From an uncultured Alistipes sp. (GTDB lineage Bacteria > Bacteroidota > Bacteroidia > Bacteroidales > Rikenellaceae): 13,564 nt of DNA. A program made the position numbers and the translations under genes. Below are positions 1 to 7,417 of the stretch, piece after piece. The number at the start of each line of letters is the position of its first letter. Position 1 is the first letter of the stretch. The stretch covers positions 1-13,564 of the forward strand of contig CAAFWE010000021.1 in assembly GCA_900766655.1 (NCBI GenBank), read 5' to 3'. The notes beneath the pieces were generated by a model. That model worked only from the letters and a program-made list of their open reading frames with translations. It had not been told where the DNA came from and ran no database searches.

Positions 1-1434
1 CTCGCCCGTAAGGATAGGGTTCTGCTCGGCAGTCTTCTCGCGAACACGCTCTACGAGCTTGAGGTAGTTCTTCACCCAGTAGTTACCGCCACCCACCGAG
101 TGACCGTGATTAGGGTTGTAGCACCAGTAGTGCAGACAGGCCTGATCCATATATACGCCAGTGCAACCGTAGTCGTTCACTACCGTATCGCAGAGTCCCG
201 AGTACACTTCGTGCCAAAACTCCTGCGACATACACATCGGAGTTATCGGGTTGCGTGTGAAGGCGTTGTAGGCGTGAGCGTGTGTCGAGCCATCGGCCTT
301 GCGTGCCACATACTGCTCGATGTTGAGCTCCTTCCACGATTTGCGCGACTCGCCCCACTGTATCGAGTTCATATATGGGGTCATATTGATACCCTTGGCC
401 TTTGCCTTGGCTACCGCCTTGACGAAGCTCTCTCTGCCCTCGCGTGGTGGGAGATACTCTGGGAATGCGTCGTCGTAAGGGCCATTGTGCCACCAGTGCC
501 ACAAGACGCTCACATTGTAGTCACCGAGGTACTCCTTCAGATCGGCAGCCTCGGTCAGCACATTGCTCGAGCGACCACGATTCCACACCCAGATGTCGGT
601 CTCGGGCAGCCATTTGTTCATCTTGCCACTGTGGAGACGGTTGTTTTTCACCCACTCCTGCTGCCAAGCCCACTCACGATAGATGAGCGCAGCATCGTAC
701 CAGTTGCCGTGAAGCGTACCGAGTATAAAGTCGTAGGTAGGCTTGTAGTAGCTATTCTCGGCACCCATCGCGAGGATGTTAATCATCTGGTAGTCGGTGA
801 GGTTATCGCGGAAGTCGAATGAGAAGGCCTTGCCATACGACTCCTTGTCGTTAGTGGCGATGTAGAGACCGCTCGCCTCCTCGCCATAGATGGCTGTGAG
901 CTGCATTGTGGGGCGATTTTGCTTGAGTTGTGCTAATGATTTACGACTCTTGCGGATATTCTTGTAGAGGCGTCCTGTCCAGTTCGAGAGAGCAATCTCC
1001 TCGTTGGTGAATGCCTTGATGTTGGTCAGATATGGGAAGACGAGCTCCTTGACCTTTGCTCCATCGTAATCCTTCATCTCGACGCTCCAGTACGAGAGTG
1101 GCTTCTCCTCGTCAAGACGCACGCGAGCCTCAAGAGTGAAGGCCCCTTCGCCACGCCAAGAGAGTTTCACCTCGTTGCGCGATACTCTTTTCACCTTCGC
1201 CTCGGTAGGCTCGGCAATCACATCGCCCTCGTTCAATGGGATGATGCTCCACAAACGCTGTGGCTCAGCCTCGGTGTCGAGGTATTGGTAGTTGGTCTCG
1301 AGGTCGACCATCGAGAGGAGTGTAGCGGTCTCGCGGTCAAATTCGAGGCGCATCTTACCATTGTCGATTGCTACGCGGTCGGAGCAAGCGTACAAGAAAG
1401 GAATAACAAGCAGAGTCAAAAGTAATCTCTTCAT
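1..1434 (-). CDS. DUF6259-like glycoside hydrolase lipoprotein, copy A (3' end outside window)
   Basis: An open frame of 478 codons starts at ATG 1434-1432 and is still open at base 1, so the C-terminus is missing. It opens with a lipoprotein signal: basic MKR, a hydrophobic core, and a LYAC lipobox with Cys17. Residues about 20-230 read as a beta-sandwich of galactose-mutarotase type (DLET, GDVIAEP, LSYWSVE). From about residue 260 a likely (beta/alpha)8 barrel follows, with WHWWHNGPYDDAFPEYLP, GINMTPYMNS and GVYMDQAC. Asp430 of YMDQ is the candidate nucleophile, and the LTGE motif at the edge (Glu478) a candidate acid/base. The family call (DUF6259, a GH36/GH101-like fold) is from memory of the family and not verified. 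It is the last visible gene of the operon, 8 nt after copy B, of which it is a close paralog. Probable role: cleavage of an unknown glycan at the cell envelope. Confidence 0.72.
   Translation of the reverse strand, partial: MKRLLLTLLVIPFLYACSDRVAIDNGKMRLEFDRETATLLSMVDLETNYQYLDTEAEPQRLWSIIPLNEGDVIAEPTEAKVKRVSRNEVKLSWRGEGAFTLEARVRLDEEKPLSYWSVEMKDYDGAKVKELVFPYLTNIKAFTNEEIALSNWTGRLYKNIRKSRKSLAQLKQNRPTMQLTAIYGEEASGLYIATNDKESYGKAFSFDFRDNLTDYQMINILAMGAENSYYKPTYDFILGTLHGNWYDAALIYREWAWQQEWVKNNRLHSGKMNKWLPETDIWVWNRGRSSNVLTEAADLKEYLGDYNVSVLWHWWHNGPYDDAFPEYLPPREGRESFVKAVAKAKAKGINMTPYMNSIQWGESRKSWKELNIEQYVARKADGSTHAHAYNAFTRNPITPMCMSQEFWHEVYSGLCDTVVNDYGCTGVYMDQACLHYWCYNPNHGHSVGGGNYWVKNYLKLVERVREKTAEQNPILTGE
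470..510. repeat. 41-bp exact direct repeat, copy A member 1
   Basis: These 41 bases are identical to 2671-2711. They encode part of the WHWWHNGPYDD barrel strand in both DUF6259-like paralogs. The spacing of 2201 bp equals the paralog offset, so this is residual identity from a tandem gene duplication and not a mobile repeat. Confidence 0.85.
617..657. repeat. 41-bp exact direct repeat, copy A member 2
   Basis: Identical base for base to 2818-2858, with the same 2201-bp offset. It encodes the EWVKNNRLHSGKM segment shared by both paralogs. A third shared block of 26 bases (1013-1038 and 3220-3245) has an offset of 2207 bp, showing a 6-bp length difference between the copies in between. Confidence 0.85.
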
Positions 1435-1442
1435 AATCTATT

Positions 1443-3641
1443 TTATTCGTTGGTTTTAAATTCAAACATCTTTGCCGAGCAACCATCGATGGTTACATCG
1501 TAGTGCGATTGCGGTGCGCCCTCTTGCGCCACACCGTCGATATAGAGGGTGAAATGGTCGTTGAGTCCCATCTCGTCGAGGTCAATCGAGAATGAGAGGG
1601 CCTTTGCCTCCTCGTTTATATTGGTGAAGGCGAGCAAGATGTTGCCCTCCTTGTTGCGCCAAGCCGACGAGTAGAGCGTTGGCACTCGCTTCTTGAATGG
1701 GAAGATGTTGGTGCCTTCGTCCTTGTAGCTATAGATGGTCATCTGCACCATATCGAGCTCCTTCACATACTCATCCTTCATCTTTGGCGCACGCATCATC
1801 GTGCCATACTGCAGATACTCCTTGTAGAGCTTGCGTTTGGCAACCAACTCGGCAAAGTAGCGCATCTCGGTTGGTCGGCCCTTGCGAACAAATGGATGGT
1901 AGTTCGATATCATCGGTTGCGTACCCCACACAAAGGTACGAGCCTGCTCCATACGCATCTGCATACTATACTTCTTGGGCAGAAGAGTCTCGGTGTCGGG
2001 CGAGCGGTACTCCTTAGGCCAACAATCGTCGTATGGCGGGTAGGTGAGTCCCGAGAGGTTACCAAAGCAGATGGCATAACCGTGATATACAGCATTGAAG
2101 AGCGGCACTATATCCGAGGCCTTTGCCCCTCTCATTCGCTCGCGACTGCCCTCGAGAGTGAGGAATCCGTCGAGGTGGCCAATCCAATCCTCGCCCGAGC
2201 CCTCGCCCGTAAGTACTGGGTTCTGCTCGGTGGTCTTCTCGCGAATGCGCTCAATCAGTCGCTGGTGGCTCTTCACCCAATAGTTACCACCGCCAACTGT
2301 GTGTCCGTGCTCTGCGTTGTAGCACAAGTAGTTGTTGCACGATTGATCCATATATACGCCCGAACAGCCATAGCCATTTATCAGCGAGTCGCAGAGTCCC
2401 GAATAGGTCTCGCGCCAAAACTCTTGTGTGATGCAGACTGGCACAAGCGGATTGCCCGTAAACTTGTTGTAGATGTGGGCAAGTGTCGAGCCATCGGCCT
2501 TGCGTGCCACATATCGCTCCACACCCTTCTCGCGGAAGCTCTTGGTAGCTCCGCCCCATTGGAACGAGTTCATATAAGGGGTCATATTGATGCCCTTGCT
2601 CCTCGCCTTGGCCACAGCCTCGACGAAGCTCTCTCTGCCCTCGCGTGGTGGAAGATACTCTGGGAAGGCATCGTCGTAAGGGCCATTGTGCCACCAGTGC
2701 CACAAGACGCTGACATTGCAGTCACCGAGATAGCTCTTCAAATCCTCAGCCTCGGGAAACACATTGCTCGAGTAGCCACGATTCCACATCCAAACATCGG
2801 TCTCGGGTAGCCAGCTATTCATCTTGCCACTGTGGAGACGGTTGTTTTTCACCCACTCTTGTTGCAGAGCCCACTCGCGGTAGATGAGTGCCGCATCGTA
2901 CCAATTTCCGTGCAACGCACCGAGTATAAAGTCGTAAGATGGCTTGTAGTTCTTCTGGTCGGAGTTCACATCCAAGATGTTTATCATCTTGTAGTCGGTC
3001 TTTTCGTCGTGAAACTCTATCGTGAAGCTCTTTCCGTAGCCTTCGGTATCGTTTGTGGCTATGTAGATGCCACTCTCCTCCTCGCCATAGATGGCCGAGA
3101 GTTGCATTGCGTGGTGCTGATGATTTCGCTTGAAGAGCGAGATGTGCTTATGCTGTGCACGCGGATTTTTGTAGAGCGCACCCGTCCAGTCCGAGATGAG
3201 AACCTCCTCGTTGGTGAAGGCCTTGATGTTGGTCAGATATGGGAATACCAGCTCCTTAACCTTTGACTTGTCGTAATCTTTCAACTCGACACTCCAGTAC
3301 GAGAGTGGCTTCTCCTTGTCGAGACGTACGCGAGCCTCAAGTGTGAAGGCCTCTTCGCCACGCCACGCGAGTTTCACCTCGTTGCGCGACACCCTTCTCA
3401 CCTTCGCCTCGGATGGCTCGGCAATCACATCGCCATCGTTCAGTGGGATGATGCTCCACAGAGAGTTGACCTTGGCCTCGGTGTCGAGATATTGATAACC
3501 CGTCTCGAGGTCGACCATCGAGAGGAGCGAAGCGGTCTCGCGGTCAAATTCGAGGCGCAGTTTACCATTGTCAATCGCTACTCGCTCGGAGCAAGCATAG
3601 AGAAATGGAATCGCCAGCAGGGTTAGTAGGACTCTTTTCAT
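1443..3641 (-). CDS. DUF6259-like glycoside hydrolase lipoprotein, copy B
   Basis: A complete protein of 732 residues. The in-frame GTG at 3644 could extend it by one residue, but ATG at 3641 gives MKRVLL, matching the MKRLLL start of copy A. The lipoprotein signal has a LYAC lipobox at Cys17, so it is probably anchored in the envelope. An N-terminal beta-sandwich (to about residue 230) is followed by a TIM-barrel-like domain (GINMTPYMNS, GVYMDQSC with Asp432, LTGEGSGEDW with Glu480). A C-terminal beta domain from about residue 640 (NILLAFTNINEEAKALSFSIDL) is typical of barrel glycosidases. Asp432 and Glu480 are my catalytic candidates by position only. The gene starts 7 nt after the kinase stop, consistent with translational linkage. 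DUF6259 assignment is from memory; another GH36-like family remains possible. Substrate unknown. Confidence 0.75.
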   Translation of the reverse strand: MKRVLLTLLAIPFLYACSERVAIDNGKLRLEFDRETASLLSMVDLETGYQYLDTEAKVNSLWSIIPLNDGDVIAEPSEAKVRRVSRNEVKLAWRGEEAFTLEARVRLDKEKPLSYWSVELKDYDKSKVKELVFPYLTNIKAFTNEEVLISDWTGALYKNPRAQHKHISLFKRNHQHHAMQLSAIYGEEESGIYIATNDTEGYGKSFTIEFHDEKTDYKMINILDVNSDQKNYKPSYDFILGALHGNWYDAALIYREWALQQEWVKNNRLHSGKMNSWLPETDVWMWNRGYSSNVFPEAEDLKSYLGDCNVSVLWHWWHNGPYDDAFPEYLPPREGRESFVEAVAKARSKGINMTPYMNSFQWGGATKSFREKGVERYVARKADGSTLAHIYNKFTGNPLVPVCITQEFWRETYSGLCDSLINGYGCSGVYMDQSCNNYLCYNAEHGHTVGGGNYWVKSHQRLIERIREKTTEQNPVLTGEGSGEDWIGHLDGFLTLEGSRERMRGAKASDIVPLFNAVYHGYAICFGNLSGLTYPPYDDCWPKEYRSPDTETLLPKKYSMQMRMEQARTFVWGTQPMISNYHPFVRKGRPTEMRYFAELVAKRKLYKEYLQYGTMMRAPKMKDEYVKELDMVQMTIYSYKDEGTNIFPFKKRVPTLYSSAWRNKEGNILLAFTNINEEAKALSFSIDLDEMGLNDHFTLYIDGVAQEGAPQSHYDVTIDGCSAKMFEFKTNE
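2671..2711. repeat. 41-bp exact direct repeat, copy B member 1
   Basis: Partner of 470-510, inside copy B. The identity extends with few mismatches on both sides, so the two glycosidase genes together form a degenerate tandem repeat of about 2.2 kb. Confidence 0.85.
2818..2858. repeat. 41-bp exact direct repeat, copy B member 2
   Basis: Partner of 617-657. Exact blocks of this size in direct orientation can support RecA-dependent deletion or amplification between the two genes (inference). Confidence 0.85.
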
Positions 3642-3648
3642 CACTTTT

Positions 3649-4491
3649 CTATTCAGAAAGTTTGGCAGTGAGGTTTTTCACAAGATTATCGATAGGCGAG
3701 CGCACTATCACGCCCTTGGTCATACCATATTTCTCGAGCACCTCGGTGAGGAAACCCTCGAATATGGCAGCTACCGAGCCCACGAAGTTGACCTTGAGTC
3801 GGTCGGTATCGTATTGACTCAAACTGCGTTGCGCTAAGCGTTCGAAGTTGTAGCGCACGATATTTTGGCAATACTCCTCCTCGATGTGGCGCGATATGAA
3901 TGGGGTGAACGAGCTGAAGAAGCGATTTGCCGCTGGCTTGTGGTAGGTGCGGTCGACTATCTCTTGCAGCGAGGTGTTGAACTCCTCGTTGAAGAGTTTG
4001 AGCAGATGTGGCGGCAGCTGATTGTAGATGAAGTCCGAGAGCAACATCTTGCCCATAACTGTGCCACTGCCCTCGTCACCGAGGATGTAGCCTGGGCCTG
4101 GGAGTCGCTTGGTGCACTTGCCACCCTCGACCTGCATCGAGCTTACGCCCGTACCCAAGATGCAGACTATGCCATCGCCATCGCCACAACAAGCCATAGC
4201 TGCACCATCGATATCGGAGCCGACAACGATTTCAGCCGACGGAAAATGGTCGGCAAGCACTCGCTTCACCGTCTCGCCAGCCATACCGCAACCAGCACCA
4301 TAGAACCAAATATGGGTGATGTCGTAGCGCGATGCCACTGGCATAAACTCCTCCTTCACTACGGTGCGAATCTGCTCCTCAGGCACCGAGAAGGGGTTGA
4401 TGCCCGCCATCTTGATGCGCTCGACGATCTCTCCGTTTTCGACCAACGCCCAATCGCACTTGGTCGCTCCACCATCTGCTATAGCAATCAT
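3649..4491 (-). CDS. BadF/BadG-type sugar kinase, N-acetylglucosamine-kinase-like
   Basis: A 280-residue cytoplasmic protein without signal peptide, of normal length for Bacteroidetes members of the BadF/BadG/BcrA/BcrD ATPase family. Visible ASKHA-fold motifs are the phosphate-1 loop DGGATKCDW (residues 6-14), YGAGCG (64-69), the segment SDIDGA (92-97) with Asp95 as the likely catalytic base, the phosphate-2 loop ILGTGVSS (111-118), and GPGYILGDEGSG (132-143), a sugar-kinase signature shared with NagK and MurK. It probably phosphorylates an amino sugar such as GlcNAc or MurNAc with ATP. The order among secreted phosphatases and glycosidases (9 nt after the phosphatase, 7 nt before copy B) suggests it handles a sugar released by the locus. 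The exact substrate is not readable. A non-sugar BadF ATPase is unlikely given the Gly-rich sugar motif. Confidence 0.82.
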   Translation of the reverse strand: MIAIADGGATKCDWALVENGEIVERIKMAGINPFSVPEEQIRTVVKEEFMPVASRYDITHIWFYGAGCGMAGETVKRVLADHFPSAEIVVGSDIDGAAMACCGDGDGIVCILGTGVSSMQVEGGKCTKRLPGPGYILGDEGSGTVMGKMLLSDFIYNQLPPHLLKLFNEEFNTSLQEIVDRTYHKPAANRFFSSFTPFISRHIEEEYCQNIVRYNFERLAQRSLSQYDTDRLKVNFVGSVAAIFEGFLTEVLEKYGMTKGVIVRSPIDNLVKNLTAKLSE

Positions 4492-4500
4492 ATCAATCTC

Positions 4501-5868
4501 CTATTTTACTGCGCACTTCAACACACGCTCTTGTGCCTTGTCGAAGCTGTTCAAATTGTCGTACATAAACTTGCAGAAGTCGCTCCAAGGGTAGAATGGA
4601 GCTGTTTTGCACTTGATTGGCAGATAGGCATCATTCTCGTTGATGAGCGAGCGAACAAGCACCTTGCCCGCCTTGTTGCGATAGAGCACAATCTGCAGAT
4701 TTGCCGCCATCGGAACAATCACACCGTGGTTGTACGATGTGGTTGCAGCCTCGAGGTCGGCACTCCACTGCGGTACGCAACCCTCGTAACCCATAGCCGA
4801 GAGGAGTGGACCTACATAGGAGTCGTGGGTGAAGCGAACATTCGCAGTGTGAGGATTCTTACCCTCGATAGCCTCGTTGCCCTTGTTGATGATATCCTCG
4901 ATGAGGGCACGCATATGTCCCTGCTTCATCTCGACGATGTCGTTGCCGCGTCCGAGTGCGTAGTTCACCCAGCGTGCTGCGTTGTAGACATAGAAGTTGT
5001 AGATCTCCTCTGGTGTGAAGAGTCGGCAGAGCATCTCGCGGTTGCCCATCTCGAAGTTCTCGCCAAAGAGGAGCGTCATATAGGCGTAGCGAGCAATGCG
5101 ACCACTATACTTTGCACCGCACTCCTTGAGGAAAGACCTCTCGTCGGTCACCACCTTCGAGATAAAGTCGGGAGTCTTGTGCGAGCGATCCCACTGCTTA
5201 CGCAGATCGTTCCACTCTCCGTGGTCGTCCCACTCCTTGTGGATGCGCTTTGCCTCCTTCGATATGGCTGGATTGTCGTGGTGTGGGCGCACAATCCAAA
5301 GCTCCGACTTGCGGGCGTGCTGTGTCACACGAGTCGAAGGTGAGCAACCCTTTATTGCGTCGTTGAACGCTGCCATCGATAATACGCAACGCAGACTTGT
5401 ACTCGACTTACCCTCGACTGTGCCTCCGTCGAATACGGGCTTGAAACGCTCGTAGGCGCGGCAACCAATCTCTTGCCACTGCTTTGCACCCAACTCCGAG
5501 AGTTCGCCATCGTGTCCCTTCTGCGCATTCCAAATCTTGTTCAGCTCCACACGCAACGCCTTGCCCTCCTTGGTGAGGATGCCGAGGCTATCGGCCTTGT
5601 TGAAGGCTGTAGCAGCCTTGCGGAAACGGGATTCGCTCTGCTCGTAGCGCGAACCGTGACGGCCCACCAGCGAGAAGTAAAATGGCTCGAATCCCTCAGG
5701 TGTTGCGACCAGCTCCTTCAGCGGCACCGACGGATATGTCGAGCCTACGGTGATGCCGAGGTTTGGATATTTGCGAATGCTTTCGAGTACTGCCTCTGGC
5801 GACTGTGCCACCGCAGCGAACGAAAGCAGAGCAAGTGCACTGACAATAAGTAATCTTCTGAGTCTCAT
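4501..5868 (-). CDS. Secreted histidine phosphatase (branch 2, phytase/MINPP-like), second copy
   Basis: A 455-residue protein starting at ATG 5868, with a Sec signal peptide probably cut after Ala21 (AVA before QSPEA). The phosphohistidine motif RHGSR lies at residues 70-74, preceded by EPFYFSLVG. The second catalytic motif is His348-Asp349 in RFTHDS. These mark branch 2 of the histidine phosphatase superfamily, which includes phytases, glucose-1-phosphatases and MINPP. The conserved Pro of classic RHGxRxP is replaced (RHGSRYE), and the distal motif is HD and not the HAE of characterised MINPP enzymes. It should remove phosphate from a phosphoester in the periplasm or outside; inositol phosphate or a sugar phosphate are candidates. 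It lies 25 nt after its paralog, and both end with a shared IPMAANLQIVLYRNKAG segment. Substrate is not determined. Confidence 0.85.
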   Translation of the reverse strand: MRLRRLLIVSALALLSFAAVAQSPEAVLESIRKYPNLGITVGSTYPSVPLKELVATPEGFEPFYFSLVGRHGSRYEQSESRFRKAATAFNKADSLGILTKEGKALRVELNKIWNAQKGHDGELSELGAKQWQEIGCRAYERFKPVFDGGTVEGKSSTSLRCVLSMAAFNDAIKGCSPSTRVTQHARKSELWIVRPHHDNPAISKEAKRIHKEWDDHGEWNDLRKQWDRSHKTPDFISKVVTDERSFLKECGAKYSGRIARYAYMTLLFGENFEMGNREMLCRLFTPEEIYNFYVYNAARWVNYALGRGNDIVEMKQGHMRALIEDIINKGNEAIEGKNPHTANVRFTHDSYVGPLLSAMGYEGCVPQWSADLEAATTSYNHGVIVPMAANLQIVLYRNKAGKVLVRSLINENDAYLPIKCKTAPFYPWSDFCKFMYDNLNSFDKAQERVLKCAVK

Positions 5869-5893
5869 CTTGGTATAAAGTTTTTGTGGTTAT

Positions 5894-7261
5894 TTATCTC
5901 TTCAGTTGCGGAAAGAGCTCGTTGCGTGTCTTGTCGAGCTTGTCCAGATTCTTGTAGGCAAGCGCACGAAAATCCTCCCACTTATAGAATGGTGCGCTCT
6001 CGCACTCGATAGGCAAGAACACATCCCTCTCGTTGAGCAACGAGCGAACAAGCACATCGCCCGCCTTGTTGCGATAGAGCACAATCTGCAGATTTGCCGC
6101 CATAGGTATGATGGTGCTGAATGGCACCGAGCAACACGCCTTCTCCCAGTCGGTGTCGTAAATGAGAGCGCAGTCGTTGTAGCCGAGTATGGTGAATAGC
6201 GGTACGAGAATGCTATCGTGTGTGAAGCGCAGATTTGCTACGTGCGGATTCTTGCCCTCGATAGCCGCTTGTCCCTTCTCGAAGATGTCGTCGATGAGAG
6301 GTCGCATATACGAGGTGTAGCTCTCGATGAGCTTGTTGCCCCAGCCACCTGCCCAATGGAGCCAACCCGTGGTCTTGAAGAGGTATAGGAGATACTGCTC
6401 CTCGAGGGTGAATGTGCGAGTGAGAATCTCTGCATCGCAAATACCGAAGTTCTGCGAAAAGAGTAGCAGATGGTGCGTCGTGCGGAAGAACATAAAGAGG
6501 TTAGATACACCGCACTTCTCGATGAGTAGGTCGGGACGGGTAACCACCTTCGACAACATTGTTGCGTACTGCTTCTCGTCGACTTGTGATATGAACTTGC
6601 TGCCCCAAGTGTCGAGGCGATTCTTTGCATATTTGCTCCACGCTGCGACAACCTCCTTCGATGTGTTAGGGTGGTACTGCATAGGACGCATCAGTGCCAT
6701 ATAGCTCTCGCGTGCCTCAATCTCGACGGGTAGGGTAGGGTTGCCCTCCTTCAGACCATCGACAAAGGCCACCATCGAGAATACGCAACGCATCTTGGTG
6801 CTCGACTTGCCCTCGATGCTACCGCTATCGAAGATGCTCTTGAAGTTTGAGTAGGCGCGACGACCTATGCCACGCAACTGTTGCTGACCGAGCGATGTCA
6901 GCTCGGCCTCCTTGCCGATATGCTCGGCTGTGGCGCGGAGGAGTATCTGACGAATCTCCTCACCCAGCGGTGTGAGGATGCCCAGCTCGGCGGCGCGATT
7001 GTAGATCTCGGTGTGAGAGGTGAAGGTCGAGTCTTTGAGTTCGTAGCGCGAACCGTGACGACTCGCTATCGTAAAGTAGAAAGGCTTGTAACCCTTTGGT
7101 GCAGAGGCTATTTTGCCACGCTCGATGTTGTCATATGTGGTCACCGTAGGCCCTGCAAAGTTGGGATTGCGACGGATGAGTTCGCGTATCGCCTCGGGCG
7201 ACTGAGCCATTACTGAGAGTGTAGTAGCCACCGCCACTACCAGCGAGAGAATCCTCTTCAT
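5894..7261 (-). CDS. Secreted histidine phosphatase (branch 2, phytase/MINPP-like), first copy
   Basis: First gene of the left operon. A TTG at 7267 is in frame, but ATG 7261 gives MKRILS, a proper signal peptide, and exactly 455 residues, the same length as the neighbouring paralog. Signal cleavage is likely after Ala19 (VMA before QSPEA). Catalytic motifs are RHGSR (68-72) and His348-Asp349 in RFTHDS; the distal His falls at the same residue number as in the paralog. Like the paralog it lacks the Pro of RHGxRxP. Middle regions differ strongly from the paralog, so the duplication is old and the substrates may differ. Role: phosphomonoesterase in the periplasm or at the surface. A promoter-like TACCTTTG lies 26-33 nt upstream of the ATG, giving a very short leader. 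Confidence 0.85.
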   Translation of the reverse strand: MKRILSLVVAVATTLSVMAQSPEAIRELIRRNPNFAGPTVTTYDNIERGKIASAPKGYKPFYFTIASRHGSRYELKDSTFTSHTEIYNRAAELGILTPLGEEIRQILLRATAEHIGKEAELTSLGQQQLRGIGRRAYSNFKSIFDSGSIEGKSSTKMRCVFSMVAFVDGLKEGNPTLPVEIEARESYMALMRPMQYHPNTSKEVVAAWSKYAKNRLDTWGSKFISQVDEKQYATMLSKVVTRPDLLIEKCGVSNLFMFFRTTHHLLLFSQNFGICDAEILTRTFTLEEQYLLYLFKTTGWLHWAGGWGNKLIESYTSYMRPLIDDIFEKGQAAIEGKNPHVANLRFTHDSILVPLFTILGYNDCALIYDTDWEKACCSVPFSTIIPMAANLQIVLYRNKAGDVLVRSLLNERDVFLPIECESAPFYKWEDFRALAYKNLDKLDKTRNELFPQLKR

Positions 7262-7286
7262 AGTCAATTTTAGGTTTATATCCTTA

Positions 7287-7294
7287 CAAAGGTA
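7287..7294 (-). promoter_or_regulatory. -7 promoter element of the phosphatase-glycosidase operon
   Basis: On the minus strand the bases read TACCTTTG, a full match to the Bacteroidetes -7 consensus TAnnTTTG. The -33 region has no clear TTG. Transcription would begin near 7280, leaving roughly 20 nt before ATG 7261. It is the only consensus -7 element I found upstream of the five-gene run. Confidence 0.6.
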
Positions 7295-7357
7295 CGAAAA
7301 AAACGGGATATTTCTAGTCGATAGATGTCGAAAATTTAAAAAAATATGGGTGATTCG

Positions 7358-7390
7358 TTGAGGTGCTGTAGCTTATAATTTGTATCTTTG
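7358..7390 (+). promoter_or_regulatory. Promoter of the aminotransferase-symporter unit
   Basis: TATCTTTG at 7383-7390 matches the -7 consensus TAnnTTTG. A TTG at 7358-7360 could be the -33 element, but its 22-bp spacing is a little long. The element includes the in-frame TTG at 7388, which shows that this codon lies in the promoter and is not the start of the gene. Divergent from the operon promoter about 90 bp away in an A/T-rich spacer. Confidence 0.62.
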
Positions 7391-7417
7391 CATATTGAAC
7401 AAAAAGAAAAAGATACT

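Noticed and set aside
1896..3266. Plus-strand frames opposite glycosidase copy B, with similar ones opposite copy A (100-822)
   Set aside because: Their similarity to each other only mirrors the paralogy of the real minus-strand genes.
3865..5343. Plus-strand open frame of 492 codons across the kinase and a phosphatase gene
   Set aside because: It runs antisense over two well-supported genes with catalytic motifs and crosses their junction. Its protein has no recognisable family pattern. Long antisense frames arise here from the codon bias of the real genes.
7262..7267. TTG start two codons upstream of the first phosphatase
   Set aside because: ATG 7261 gives a normal signal peptide and the same length as the paralog.
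7388..7417. TTG start extending the aminotransferase by 10 residues
   Set aside because: The TTG is part of the TATCTTTG -7 promoter element, so it is probably not transcribed.
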